Source: an uncultured Prevotellaceae bacterium (GTDB lineage Bacteria; Bacteroidota; Bacteroidia; Bacteroidales; Bacteroidaceae). From it: 64,000 bases of DNA. The stretch covers positions 1 to 64,000 of the forward strand of contig ONQT01000008.1 in NCBI GenBank assembly GCA_900320045.1. Reading direction: 5' to 3'. Positions within the stretch are counted from its first letter, which is position 1; every line of letters begins with the position of its first letter. The notes beneath the pieces were generated by a model. That model saw nothing but the letters and a program-made list of their open reading frames with translations, had not been told where the DNA came from and ran no database searches. Shown here in pieces: positions 43,298 through 52,613 of the stretch. Made by a program: the position numbers and the translations under genes.

Positions 43298-44767
43298 TCA
43301 ATCCTCAATCTGCTTGATTTCTCCAACGGTCAGGAATACTGACAGCCACGACAGGGGCACCAGTGCCGCCAAGAGACTGAACAGTAGTGTCCAGCTAGTA
43401 ATATAGCCCGAGAACAGAATAGCGAGGATGGTACCCAATACTGCTGCGGCACCGCCCAAACCAGCCAGTGAGCCAACCGACTTACCCTTGTGCAGGTCGC
43501 TCGGAATGGTCTGCAGATTAGTCATGAAGAACTGGAAACCACCCAACACCACAGCCATATAGATGACGGCCAATGGTGCAGATGAAGCGGTAATGGCCAG
43601 GATGACTGCAGGGATGATAATGATTCCGCCTACAAGTATGGCACACTTGCGGGCATAGTTAACAGTATGACCACGGTTGATGAGCCAACCTGAGAACCAG
43701 CCTCCCACGATACTTCCGATAGCAGCACCCACATAGGGCACCCAGGCAGAGAAAGCAACTTCTTTAATGTTCAAATGGAACACATCAGCGAGGTAAAGAG
43801 GCAGGAAGGTAACGAACATCCACCAAATAGGATCGAGGAAGAAGCGGCCCAAGATGACCGACCAGTTCTTCTTCTCACGCAGCAGCTCGCCCCAACTCTT
43901 GCCCTTATCTTCAACGGCAGGTTGCTTGCAGACAGGACGGCCGTTGACGATGTAGTCGCGCTCCTCTTGTGTAATCCAAGGATGTTCCTCGGGGCCTTTC
44001 TTGTTCATCACCAGCCAGGGCACGAGCCACAGCAACCCCATAGAGCCAACGACGACGAAGGTAATCTTCCAGCCAAAGGCAATGAACAGCATGAGGATGA
44101 CAATAGGGGCGAGGATAGAACCTACAGAGGCAGCAGCACCGAACAAACCCTGTGCCAGCGCACGCTCCTTCTGCGGGAACCACTCAGCATTGCTCTTCGT
44201 GGTGCCTGGCCATGGGCCGGCCTCACCCAGTCCGAGCATCATGCGGAAGCAGGTCAGTGATATCATGCCACGTGACAGCGATGCCAAAGCATCAGCCAGC
44301 CCCCAGATGAGCACACTGCCAAAGAAACCCTTGCGACAGCCGACCTTGTCGTATAGACGGCCCGAAACGAGCTGGCTGATACCGTAGGCTATCATGAAGA
44401 ATATGGTGATGATGCCCAACAGGTCCTTGGCTTTCTGCGATGCCTCGGGATCGTCACGCTGAATCAGCCCCAAGTCGATGGCGATGCCTTCGCGGTTGGT
44501 AACATATGTTGCGCCGTCTTTCTCCTTGGTGGTGACACTCGCTGCAGCTACCGTTTGACTCACGCCTTTAGCGTCGGTCAGGACGTAATTGTCATCCTGG
44601 CTGACAGCTACGTTGCAGTTAGCCGTCTCAACGGTCTGTGCCGCCACCAACTTATAGTCGATGTTGGCCAGCCACATATAGTTCAGCGTACCACGGTCCA
44701 GATAGTTGATAACGGTAATCAACATAATCAGGCCAATGATGTACCATCTTAATCCTTTTATCTTCAT
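43298..44767 (-). CDS. MFS transporter, hexuronate (ExuT-like) type, with a large TM1-TM2 insertion
   Basis: A 489-residue major facilitator of the anion:cation symporter group (LRWYIIGLIMLITVINYLDRGT; GWFSGWLINRGHTVNYARK). I use ATG 44765-44767; a TTG two codons upstream is less likely. Between TM1 and TM2, residues ~34-112 form an extra polar segment (NIDYKLVAAQTVETANCNVA...), which should face the periplasm. Predicted role: uptake of unsaturated uronate monomers or DEH across the inner membrane. The start is 2 bp from the KdgF stop. Confidence 0.9.
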   Translation of the reverse strand: MKIKGLRWYIIGLIMLITVINYLDRGTLNYMWLANIDYKLVAAQTVETANCNVAVSQDDNYVLTDAKGVSQTVAAASVTTKEKDGATYVTNREGIAIDLGLIQRDDPEASQKAKDLLGIITIFFMIAYGISQLVSGRLYDKVGCRKGFFGSVLIWGLADALASLSRGMISLTCFRMMLGLGEAGPWPGTTKSNAEWFPQKERALAQGLFGAAASVGSILAPIVILMLFIAFGWKITFVVVGSMGLLWLVPWLVMNKKGPEEHPWITQEERDYIVNGRPVCKQPAVEDKGKSWGELLREKKNWSVILGRFFLDPIWWMFVTFLPLYLADVFHLNIKEVAFSAWVPYVGAAIGSIVGGWFSGWLINRGHTVNYARKCAILVGGIIIIPAVILAITASSAPLAVIYMAVVLGGFQFFMTNLQTIPSDLHKGKSVGSLAGLGGAAAVLGTILAILFSGYITSWTLLFSLLAALVPLSWLSVFLTVGEIKQIED

Positions 44768-44769
44768 AA

Positions 44770-45114
44770 TCAAATGCCTAAAAAGTCGGCCCTAACGGGA
44801 CTGAAAGTGTCAATGAGGATGCCAGCCTCCAAACATACGCAACCGTGCAGCTCGTCGGGAGCGACATAGTAGCCGTCACCAGCCTCGAGAATGCGTTTCT
44901 CGTCTCCAATGGTCAGTTCGAACTTGCCACTGGCTACATAGGTTGCCTGACTATGATAGTGCTCGTGCATGCTGCCAATGGCACCTTTCTCAAAGTCTAC
45001 CTTCACCATCATGAGCTGGCCGTCGTAGGCCATAATCTGACGGTGCACTCCGGGAGCGGGATTCTCCCACTTCATGTCTTTTCCAATCTGGAATCTTTCG
45101 CTACATGTTTTCAT
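44770..45114 (-). CDS. kdgF: KdgF-like cupin, uronate linearisation
   Basis: A small single-domain cupin (114 residues from ATG 45112-45114; the frame is open nine codons more). Metal-site motif HEHYHSQATYVASGKFELTI, then AGDGYYVAPDELHGCVCLE with the last ligand His. KdgF converts 4,5-unsaturated monouronates, released by exolyases, to linear ketouronates (DEH from alginate). It is sandwiched between the PL17 exolyase and the MFS transporter, exactly as this role requires. Cytoplasmic; no signal peptide. Confidence 0.92.
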   Translation of the reverse strand: MKTCSERFQIGKDMKWENPAPGVHRQIMAYDGQLMMVKVDFEKGAIGSMHEHYHSQATYVASGKFELTIGDEKRILEAGDGYYVAPDELHGCVCLEAGILIDTFSPVRADFLGI

Positions 45115-45118
45115 TGTT

Positions 45119-47263
45119 TCAGTTCTTTTTGGTTTTATCAAATTTAACGATAATCGGTTGTCCTTTGTAGATGACTTCTACCACCAACTGCCGTGCATCG
45201 TTCTCCTTGACGCGGACGCTTTGGCACTGCGAGACAAGGTTGGCTGAGGTCTCCCATACCACATCGTACTGGCCGTGAGTTTCAATGAGCGAGACGAAAG
45301 TGTGGTTCTTGGCCTTGGGCTCACGGACGAGCCATGCCGTGCTGCTGGTGCGCAGGTTGAAGTCGGGGTCGTTGGCTCCCAATCGGAGAAACTTCATCTC
45401 AGAAGTACCCGACGTAGCCGTACTGATGGTATAGAAACGGTCGTCATTAAAGAAAGTAAAGCGCGACGTCGTGCCCTCGGTGTTCTGTCCCCAAGCTTCC
45501 AACCACAGATGCTGGTAGCCATTCTTCTTACCAAAGGCCTCCATACGCTCCGTAGCCTTGGTATAGGGGAAGTTGGTGGAGACAAAATGGCCGTTATACC
45601 ACAATGGATAGTCGTACTGGTGCTCTGTCTCTGACTGGATATCCACGACGTCGACAATAAGAGGATAGTCTGCAACAGGCTGGTCGATATAGGCAACATA
45701 CCGGTACAATGCCACACCCGGATAAGCATTGAGATCCCGGGCTGCCATCACCTGCATCTGCGGATTGCTGAAGTCGTGGTAAAGCAGGTCGGAGTGATAT
45801 TGATCGGCCACCTTCACCTTGCCCTCGAAGTGGCTCTTGCCGTCGACAACGATCGTATTGTGGGCAATGGTCTGCTTGGCAAACGACTTGTTTTCGCGGG
45901 TATAGTGACCGGCATATTTGGCCTCAATGTTCAGAAAGCGTGCTGCACCATAGTCGGCCAGAATCTCGTGGCCATTATCATAATAAGCCAGCGTAAGCTT
46001 GTCGAAGTGACCATGTTCCATACCGTGCAACGTAGCCTTCAACGTCAGAGCACTGTTCAGCTCGGGACGCGTGGAACGAATAACTCCCACAGCACCCTCG
46101 TCGCCCTGACGGCCGTCGGTGAACACCTTACTCTTATATATAATAGGTGCCGCCTCACCCTTGACAATGTCACGGGCAATCATGTAGCCGCCCATCGTCG
46201 GAAGCAACTGGCGTTGATATTGCTTTGACACGGTAAGCAGCTGCTTCTGGCCGGGAAAGGCCTGATAGATGATATTGACGGCATAGGTCAGTTCTTGTGC
46301 CGAGAGCCCCTTCTGTAGGGCATCGTTAAAGTGGAAGAATTCACCGTCATAGGTCAGTTGGATAAGTGCATTGAGGGCTTTCTGCAGGATTTGGTCGCGA
46401 CGCTGGAAAATGTTCAACTCGGGACGGTTATGCTGAATGCACTGGGCAAAAATCATGAAGGGCCAGATGGCATAGCGCTCATAGTAGGCTCCCTCGGTAT
46501 AATAGCCGTCGGGCGAGAAGAGATAGTCCATCTGTCTGAGGAAACCGCCGTTCTCACCGGTGCCATCAGTGCCGTAAAGTGCCTGACGCACTAATTGCTC
46601 GTTACCCGTGGCAAACCCAGTCATGCCGACGGCAGCCGTAGCCCATGTGGCATGATTGTGCATGCGATTGAACATATCATGATTGGTGCGCTGCTCGCCA
46701 TAGCCGTTCATAATGAAATCTGCCATATTGAACAGCAGGTTCTTCTCGATGTAAGCGCGCTGTTTCTTAGTGAGTGTCTCAGTCACACAATCGTAGGCCA
46801 TGGCGGTATGAACGAGCCACACGCTCTCGTTGAGAGTCTGCCAGAACAGGCGACCACGTAGCTTCGACAGCGTCATGGGGTGCAGGCCCCAGGTGGGATA
46901 GAGCCGGGCATACTCCATCAGCATGTCGGCAACATAGCGTGCGTAGCGCTTGTCACCAGTATACTGATAGGCCAATCCGCAGTGGAACATGGCGTAGTAG
47001 TTGGTCTTGTGTTGTTCGTGCACCACGCCACCACCACCGTCCTTAGGCGCGGGAATACTCATAGGAGCCGCCAGTGCCTGGTCGGCCTTCTTTACTAACT
47101 CGTCGATGGTCTTGTCGAAGGCAGCAACCTGTCCACGCACCTGACGTATTGTGGCTACCTCGTCGGCACTGACCAGCAGCGACGGATGTTGCTGGGCGGA
47201 TGCCGTCAGAGTCATGGCGACAGTGATCAGGAGGATGAGAATATGTGTCTTGTAATGGGTCAT
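45119..47263 (-). CDS. PL17 oligoalginate lyase (heparinase II/III-like)
   Basis: A 714-residue lyase. Signal peptide 1-23. The N-terminal alpha/alpha toroid (residues ~30-380) shows PAPKDGGGGVVHEQHKTNYY, GLHPMTLSKLRGRLFWQTLN, NHATWATAAVGMTGFATGN (Asn203, His204) and YYTEGAYYERYAIWPF (probable catalytic Tyr260). The C-terminal heparinase II/III beta-sandwich has HGHFDKLTLAYYDNGHEI and AHNTIVVDGKSHFEG. PL17 enzymes are exo-acting on oligoalginates and release unsaturated monouronate, feeding KdgF. No lipobox, so likely periplasmic. The ATG overlaps the PL6 stop by 4 bp (47260-47263). Confidence 0.95.
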   Translation of the reverse strand: MTHYKTHILILLITVAMTLTASAQQHPSLLVSADEVATIRQVRGQVAAFDKTIDELVKKADQALAAPMSIPAPKDGGGGVVHEQHKTNYYAMFHCGLAYQYTGDKRYARYVADMLMEYARLYPTWGLHPMTLSKLRGRLFWQTLNESVWLVHTAMAYDCVTETLTKKQRAYIEKNLLFNMADFIMNGYGEQRTNHDMFNRMHNHATWATAAVGMTGFATGNEQLVRQALYGTDGTGENGGFLRQMDYLFSPDGYYTEGAYYERYAIWPFMIFAQCIQHNRPELNIFQRRDQILQKALNALIQLTYDGEFFHFNDALQKGLSAQELTYAVNIIYQAFPGQKQLLTVSKQYQRQLLPTMGGYMIARDIVKGEAAPIIYKSKVFTDGRQGDEGAVGVIRSTRPELNSALTLKATLHGMEHGHFDKLTLAYYDNGHEILADYGAARFLNIEAKYAGHYTRENKSFAKQTIAHNTIVVDGKSHFEGKVKVADQYHSDLLYHDFSNPQMQVMAARDLNAYPGVALYRYVAYIDQPVADYPLIVDVVDIQSETEHQYDYPLWYNGHFVSTNFPYTKATERMEAFGKKNGYQHLWLEAWGQNTEGTTSRFTFFNDDRFYTISTATSGTSEMKFLRLGANDPDFNLRTSSTAWLVREPKAKNHTFVSLIETHGQYDVVWETSANLVSQCQSVRVKENDARQLVVEVIYKGQPIIVKFDKTKKN

Positions 47264-49317
47264 TTCGTTATATTGTTATAAGTTTTCACTCTGTCTGTGG
47301 ATGTCATAATACGTCCGGAATGCTCGAAGGTGCAGTCGTGGATAGTAATGTCTTCCCAAATGGCCTCATCCAAACGGATGCTGGCACCGCCGCAGCCTGA
47401 ATTGATGAAGTTGCAGCGGCTCACATCCATCAACTGCGGACCGATAAGTCGCATGACACTGCCACGCTGGCGGTTGCAGCAGTCGGAGAAGGTGCATCCG
47501 CTGATGCTGACATAGGGTCCTGCTGTACTCTCGTCGCTGCCACCACGATAGATATTGACGGGAATGCCCAGAAAGCGATGGAAGCGACAGTCCTCGATGA
47601 TGATGTCGTCAGCATTGTAGCGGCCCTTGTCGTCGCGCTCGGCGGAATAGTCGATGCCGTTGCCCGAGATGTCGTAGAACTCGCAATGGCTGATAACCAC
47701 ACTGTCAGCGAAAGTAGCCTTTCCGCCACGAATGGCGGCATGGCCGCTCTCGTTGAAGTTTCTGAATATACAATCTTTTACCTTTAGGCTATAAGTACGA
47801 TACATATCACTGGCAGTGGCTATGCCTGCATGAGCCAATCGCTTGCCAGGAGTCAACACACCGTCGAACACGATGCCGCTGATGTCCAGCCGTCCACCAT
47901 TGGCAATGGTCATGATATTGGCAACATGATCACCGGCATAGCGCAATACCGTGGTCGCGGCAGTGCGGATAGTAAGCGGCTTGTCGATGACAATACTCTC
48001 CTGCAACACATACTCGCTACCCTGCAACACAACGGTGCTGCCGGCAGGAGCGCTCTTGATCAAAGCCACGACGTCAGCCCCCTGAGGACAGGTGACAGTG
48101 ACTTGCGGATAGTGCGGAGCGACAGGCGGCTCAGGTCGCTGCCACGAGGCTCCCCTACCCTTGCGCATTACCTGATTGGACGGCAGTTTGGGCATATCCT
48201 TGGCATGGCTACTGATGATATTGTCTGCAAAGTTCACATTCTGCGGAGCCACAGTACGCTCAGGGTCTTTACCGGTCTCCATATCAATACTCTTGCAGTC
48301 GAAGAAGGTGTTGCCACTGATGGTGACATCCTTGACCATCACATAGCGGTTGGGCAGTGAATTGGGAACAGCATACATAACGCCTAATGCCGAGAAGAAT
48401 CGCGAGCCTGCCAGCTGATAGAAGGTATTATCCACGACGCGGTGGTCGGCATCGACGATGCGAACACCGCCAGTGTTGCGGCGATGGTTGCCAATGAAGC
48501 AATTCTGCTCGACCAAGTTACGACGGCCATGACGCAGCGCCACCACGCCCTCGCACTCCAGCAGGACATTGCGGCGAATGATGTTGTCGCTGGACTTGAC
48601 ACTGATAACCTCCACCTCGCCGTTGCAACGCTCGAAGAGGTTGTTCTCCACGACGGTACGCGAAGAGAGGTAAGACTGCTGAGATGTACCTATGCGCATG
48701 GTCTCGGCACCATTGGAGCCGTAGACATCGCGAGGACCGAAGTAGTTATGGTCTATCTGATGATAGTTCTCCAGACACTCTTCGCCGTTGAGATTGACCA
48801 GAAGAGTGACGCCCAGCGTACACTTGCCGGTGAGCGAGCAATGGTCTACACGGTTGTGGCGACCGGAAAGGACGATATAGCTGGACACCACGTCGCGACG
48901 CGGTGTGTTGCAGTCATCCATGACGCAATCGGTGAGCCGGCAGTTGTAGGCATAGCGGTTGCCGATGGCAAAGTCAATTACCCCTCGACGAGTCGGCACG
49001 GCGCCCTTGAAGTAGAGTCCGCGGATTGTGAGGTACTCGCCGGCTACCTGCACGCTTGTCTTTCCGCTGAGTACCACCATGCCGGGCTGCTGGGCCTCGA
49101 TGGTGACGGGGTGCTGGGCAGTACCGGAGCCTTGCCATTTCAGCATATTGTCCGTGTAAGTGCCCTGGCGAATGACGATGCGGTCGCCGGGCTGCGCTTT
49201 GCGCAGGCAGTCGGAGACCTCCGACAGCGAGACCACGTATTCACGGGCCTCAGCTGTCATCGGAATCACTAACAAACAGTTCAATATAACTAAAACTACT
49301 AACTTAAACGTGCGCAT
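47260..49317 (-). CDS. PL6 alginate lyase, single-module
   Basis: A 685-residue protein with signal peptide ending AEAR. The chondroitinase-B-like parallel beta-helix at ~26-380 carries LVNLNGEECLENYHQIDHNY, GSNGAETMRIGTSQQS, NGEVEVISVKSSDNIIRRN (Lys241) and ALRHGRRNLVEQNCFIGNHR (Arg262). The two catalytic residues are 21 apart as in AlyGC, and LRHG is intact. The C-terminal half (~400-670) is a second right-handed beta-helix (VIDKPLTIRTAATTVLRYAG; DIIIEDCRFHRFLGIPVNIY), as in two-domain PL6 enzymes. No secretion tail. First lyase after the surface protein genes. Confidence 0.95.
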   Translation of the reverse strand: MRTFKLVVLVILNCLLVIPMTAEAREYVVSLSEVSDCLRKAQPGDRIVIRQGTYTDNMLKWQGSGTAQHPVTIEAQQPGMVVLSGKTSVQVAGEYLTIRGLYFKGAVPTRRGVIDFAIGNRYAYNCRLTDCVMDDCNTPRRDVVSSYIVLSGRHNRVDHCSLTGKCTLGVTLLVNLNGEECLENYHQIDHNYFGPRDVYGSNGAETMRIGTSQQSYLSSRTVVENNLFERCNGEVEVISVKSSDNIIRRNVLLECEGVVALRHGRRNLVEQNCFIGNHRRNTGGVRIVDADHRVVDNTFYQLAGSRFFSALGVMYAVPNSLPNRYVMVKDVTISGNTFFDCKSIDMETGKDPERTVAPQNVNFADNIISSHAKDMPKLPSNQVMRKGRGASWQRPEPPVAPHYPQVTVTCPQGADVVALIKSAPAGSTVVLQGSEYVLQESIVIDKPLTIRTAATTVLRYAGDHVANIMTIANGGRLDISGIVFDGVLTPGKRLAHAGIATASDMYRTYSLKVKDCIFRNFNESGHAAIRGGKATFADSVVISHCEFYDISGNGIDYSAERDDKGRYNADDIIIEDCRFHRFLGIPVNIYRGGSDESTAGPYVSISGCTFSDCCNRQRGSVMRLIGPQLMDVSRCNFINSGCGGASIRLDEAIWEDITIHDCTFEHSGRIMTSTDRVKTYNNITK

Positions 49318-49353
49318 AGCTTATTCGTTCTTTCAGATATACAGTAGGATGTC

Positions 49354-51033
49354 TTACTCGGAATACTTATAGTCGTGCTTCATCCAGTACATGTCGAAGC
49401 TGATGGAGCTGGATGACGGTGCATTGGTGTTGTTGTACAACTTGAAGTCGATATGCTTGATATGCAACAGACCGATGCGCTTGATGTTCTCGGCCTTGTT
49501 AGAGCCTAGGCCATTGACGTTGTAGTAGAACACCATGATGTAAGCATCAATGTCTGCACTCTTCTCCTCACCGACGGTGAATACGCCGGGGGCAAAGACC
49601 GTCTGGTTGACGGTGTTGGCCAGGCTGCTGATGTTGATGCCGCGACAGGTTTTGGCCTCCACATCGATCGGGAAGGTCTGCTCGTCAATCTTGGTCAGTT
49701 TGCCATTCTTCTCCTCGTTGATGAGCTGCAGGTGGTCTTCCTTGTTAGGATCCAGATACAGATAAGTCAGCACGGGAGTACCATAGCAGTTGGCATTGGC
49801 TCCGGTGACACGATAGTCGTTGGCCGAGTTGTTGAACCAATAGAAGTTCTTCAGTTGTCCTGTACTACCTGCGGGACTATTAATCTGCAAGTTACCAGCA
49901 CTGACACCAGAGAAGAAGAAGTATGGGTTCACTGAGTTGTATTCCGACTCTGTGACGGCTGGTTTCTGATTGGCACTGCACGTTGCAGCCTGCTTGGCAT
50001 AGGAAATGGGGTCGACCGTCTCGCGCCACATGCTATTGTGATAGACCATACCCGTCTCGGGCGAGAAGAACGATGCCAACTCGGACACGTCACGACCTTG
50101 ACCATAGGTAGTTCTATTGGCCCAGAAATAAACAAATGGCACTTGCACTACGAACTGGTCAGTAAGCACCTTGGTCTCGACACCATCGAAGTAGACGATG
50201 CTCAGCGTCTTAACGTTATCACCATCCACCATATCCTCCGTGGCTGGGACGACAAACGTAAGCTGAGTCTCCGACTGAGCTGTGATGGTACACTCTTTGG
50301 AACCTAACAGCACCTGCTCAATCTTGTTGATATAGGTTCCGTCAAGTACCACAGCATCACCCACATGAACAGGGGCAAATGTCGTGGTAGTAACGTTGGG
50401 CTGGTAGCGCTTCACTTTGATGACAGGGAAAGCGGCGGCAGGCGTCGTCTTTTCCTGCTTGCCGTCATAATAGGCAAAGGTAATCTGGGCGTCATCGCTT
50501 TCCACATAAGGTATCTTGACCACTATCTCATGATCGTTCTGGTCGATGACATCAGCTTGGTGCGGCGTTGTCATACCCACGGCGGTAAACAGCACCTTGG
50601 AGATGACATTCATGCGCTGACCGCTGATGAGCAGCTTATTGCCCATCTCCACCTCAGCGGGGATGCTTTTGGCCGGAACTTCAGGAGCGAGATACTCAAC
50701 GTTAAACGTGGCTGCCGACTCGGTGCTTCCCACGCTATTCTTCAACATGATGGTTCCGCTCTTGGCAGCACCAACGACCTTGAGTGTCAACAGGTTCTTC
50801 GAGACACGCTCCACCAGTTGGGCCTGCACACCACCAACGGTGGCCTCAACGACACTCTCGAGGTCTTCACCGCTGACGCTCACCAGGGTTCCTACACTAC
50901 CGCTCTTCGGCGAAAAATCGGTAATCTGCGGAACGCCCTTTACCTTTTCGTCCATGGACAACTTGTCGCATGCTGTCAGCAATACCGCCGCCAGCAGCAG
51001 AAAAGATATCTGAATATAATGTTTCATAGTCAT
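49354..51033 (-). CDS. IPT/TIG-domain surface glycan-binding lipoprotein
   Basis: A 559-residue lipoprotein (signal LLLAAVLLTAC, Cys22, followed by DKLSMDEK). N-terminal tandem TIG/IPT Ig-like domains: VPQITDFSPKSGSVGTLVSV (~35-110), APEVPAKSIPAEVEMGNKLL (~113-200), NVTTTTFAPVHVGDAVVLDG (~213-300). The C-terminal ~250 residues contain many aromatic residues (VYFWANRTTYGQGR, NSVNPYFFFSG, NFYWFNN) suitable for sugar stacking. This arrangement directly after SusD matches SusE/F-position surface glycan-binding proteins. It should bind alginate at the cell surface. 35 bp downstream of the SusD gene. Confidence 0.88.
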   Translation of the reverse strand: MTMKHYIQISFLLLAAVLLTACDKLSMDEKVKGVPQITDFSPKSGSVGTLVSVSGEDLESVVEATVGGVQAQLVERVSKNLLTLKVVGAAKSGTIMLKNSVGSTESAATFNVEYLAPEVPAKSIPAEVEMGNKLLISGQRMNVISKVLFTAVGMTTPHQADVIDQNDHEIVVKIPYVESDDAQITFAYYDGKQEKTTPAAAFPVIKVKRYQPNVTTTTFAPVHVGDAVVLDGTYINKIEQVLLGSKECTITAQSETQLTFVVPATEDMVDGDNVKTLSIVYFDGVETKVLTDQFVVQVPFVYFWANRTTYGQGRDVSELASFFSPETGMVYHNSMWRETVDPISYAKQAATCSANQKPAVTESEYNSVNPYFFFSGVSAGNLQINSPAGSTGQLKNFYWFNNSANDYRVTGANANCYGTPVLTYLYLDPNKEDHLQLINEEKNGKLTKIDEQTFPIDVEAKTCRGINISSLANTVNQTVFAPGVFTVGEEKSADIDAYIMVFYYNVNGLGSNKAENIKRIGLLHIKHIDFKLYNNTNAPSSSSISFDMYWMKHDYKYSE

Positions 51034-51068
51034 TCTAAAATTCTTAAAATCTGATTACTACAGTCTCC

Positions 51069-52598
51069 TTAATATCCTACATTCTGAGCCACTTGGGGAT
51101 TGATGTTGAACACACTGACAGGTACTGGAAGCATGGTCTGCCACTCGTCGATGGGCTTTACCTGATAAGAATAGCCTGCATAGAAGGCCTCCGTAGCCAG
51201 GTAGTTGTTGATGACGGTTGTGGTATTCTCCCAGCGCTGCAGATCGAACCAGCGCTGATTCTCGAACGCCAACTCCAGGCGACGTTCCAGACGGACAGCC
51301 TCGCGAAAGTCATAGCTGTTGGAGAGTTCGTCCATTGTATAAGTGGATATACCAGCGCGCTGGCGAATCATATTCAGATAGTTCAGGGCGGTCTCCGTAG
51401 GACCGTTCAGTTCGTTGTCCAACTCGGCAAAGAGCAGGGCGATGTCGCCGACACGTAGCAAGGGCCAGTCGCTCTCGCCGTCAAACTGCGTAGTGACAGG
51501 TGTGAGGTATTTCTTGCAGTAGTTCACCTCTACAGTAGCACCCGTCGTCGGGTTGTAATAGCCCTGCGAGATGTTCGTGTTGAAGCGTACTATGTCACCT
51601 TGGTTTTGATAGGCCACGATGAGATTGTCACTCGGTGTGTTGTAGTTGTTGCTAGTGCCAATAATAACAATAGCAGCATTATTGATGGGGGCGAACATAT
51701 TGCCAAAGGGCGAGCCCAGTCCTACATTGCCGGAGAGGTAGCGCACGGTAAACAGAATTTCCTTATTCATCTCCTTATTAATGCTGAAGATGTCAGGATA
51801 AGGCACCAAGTCGGCAGCACTGGTGGGATTGCCTGCCTTGGCACCTTTCAGCACCTCCAGGCAGAGCTCGCGGGCACGAGCATACTCGGCATCGCCTTTG
51901 TGGTAATGGGTGGCATAGACCTTGGCCAGCAGCGCTTTGACGGCCGTCATATCAACACGGCCGATGTTGGCACCGTCCATCACCTCGGGCAACATGTCGT
52001 TGACGACGATGCGTTCCAGGTCGCCCTCAATCAGGGCGTAGGTTTCATCCACAGTGCTGCGCTGCATGTAGCGGGCTACATCCGACGGTGTCTTTTGGGT
52101 CACGATAAAAGCCGGCCCCCACATACGTACAATATCAAAATACATCAAGGCGCGCAGAAAGAGTCCCTCGGCCTCATACTGATTACGCAGGGCTGCATTA
52201 TCCACGACGTCCAAATGGCTCAGCATACTGTTGACGCGGGCTATGAGTGCATAGCAGGAGTTCCAGTAGTCGGACACCCACTCATGCTCTGTGCCGATGG
52301 TGCTCTGATCCAGTTGCTCCACCAGCTTGGTAGTGTTCGACGTGGAGTTATTGCCGTACATGCGGGCATTGTCTGAACGCAACTCGGTCATGGCCCACTC
52401 GTATTGCATCACGTTGTGCAGACCGTTATAGCAACCCATTACCAGGGTGTTCACCGACTGGGCATCCTTGACATAGCTCTCGGGAACCACCTCCGAGTAG
52501 GGAGTCTGGTCCATCGAACATGATGTCAGCATGAGGGTAGCCATGACAGCCAAGACAACCATTGTTCTCATCTTTATATCTTGAATAATCTTCTTCAT
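51069..52598 (-). CDS. SusD/RagB family lipoprotein of the alginate locus
   Basis: A 509-residue SusD homologue with lipoprotein signal (VMATLMLTSC, Cys27) followed by SMDQTPYSEVVPESYVK. Typical helices LRNQYEAEGLFLRALMYFDI and LIEGDLERIVVNDML, and the C-terminal EAVRLERRLELAFENQRWFD are present. It forms the lid of the SusC channel encoded 15 bp upstream and should capture oligoalginate. Confidence 0.95.
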   Translation of the reverse strand: MKKIIQDIKMRTMVVLAVMATLMLTSCSMDQTPYSEVVPESYVKDAQSVNTLVMGCYNGLHNVMQYEWAMTELRSDNARMYGNNSTSNTTKLVEQLDQSTIGTEHEWVSDYWNSCYALIARVNSMLSHLDVVDNAALRNQYEAEGLFLRALMYFDIVRMWGPAFIVTQKTPSDVARYMQRSTVDETYALIEGDLERIVVNDMLPEVMDGANIGRVDMTAVKALLAKVYATHYHKGDAEYARARELCLEVLKGAKAGNPTSAADLVPYPDIFSINKEMNKEILFTVRYLSGNVGLGSPFGNMFAPINNAAIVIIGTSNNYNTPSDNLIVAYQNQGDIVRFNTNISQGYYNPTTGATVEVNYCKKYLTPVTTQFDGESDWPLLRVGDIALLFAELDNELNGPTETALNYLNMIRQRAGISTYTMDELSNSYDFREAVRLERRLELAFENQRWFDLQRWENTTTVINNYLATEAFYAGYSYQVKPIDEWQTMLPVPVSVFNINPQVAQNVGY

Positions 52599-52613
52599 AA
52601 GTATGTTCCTCCT

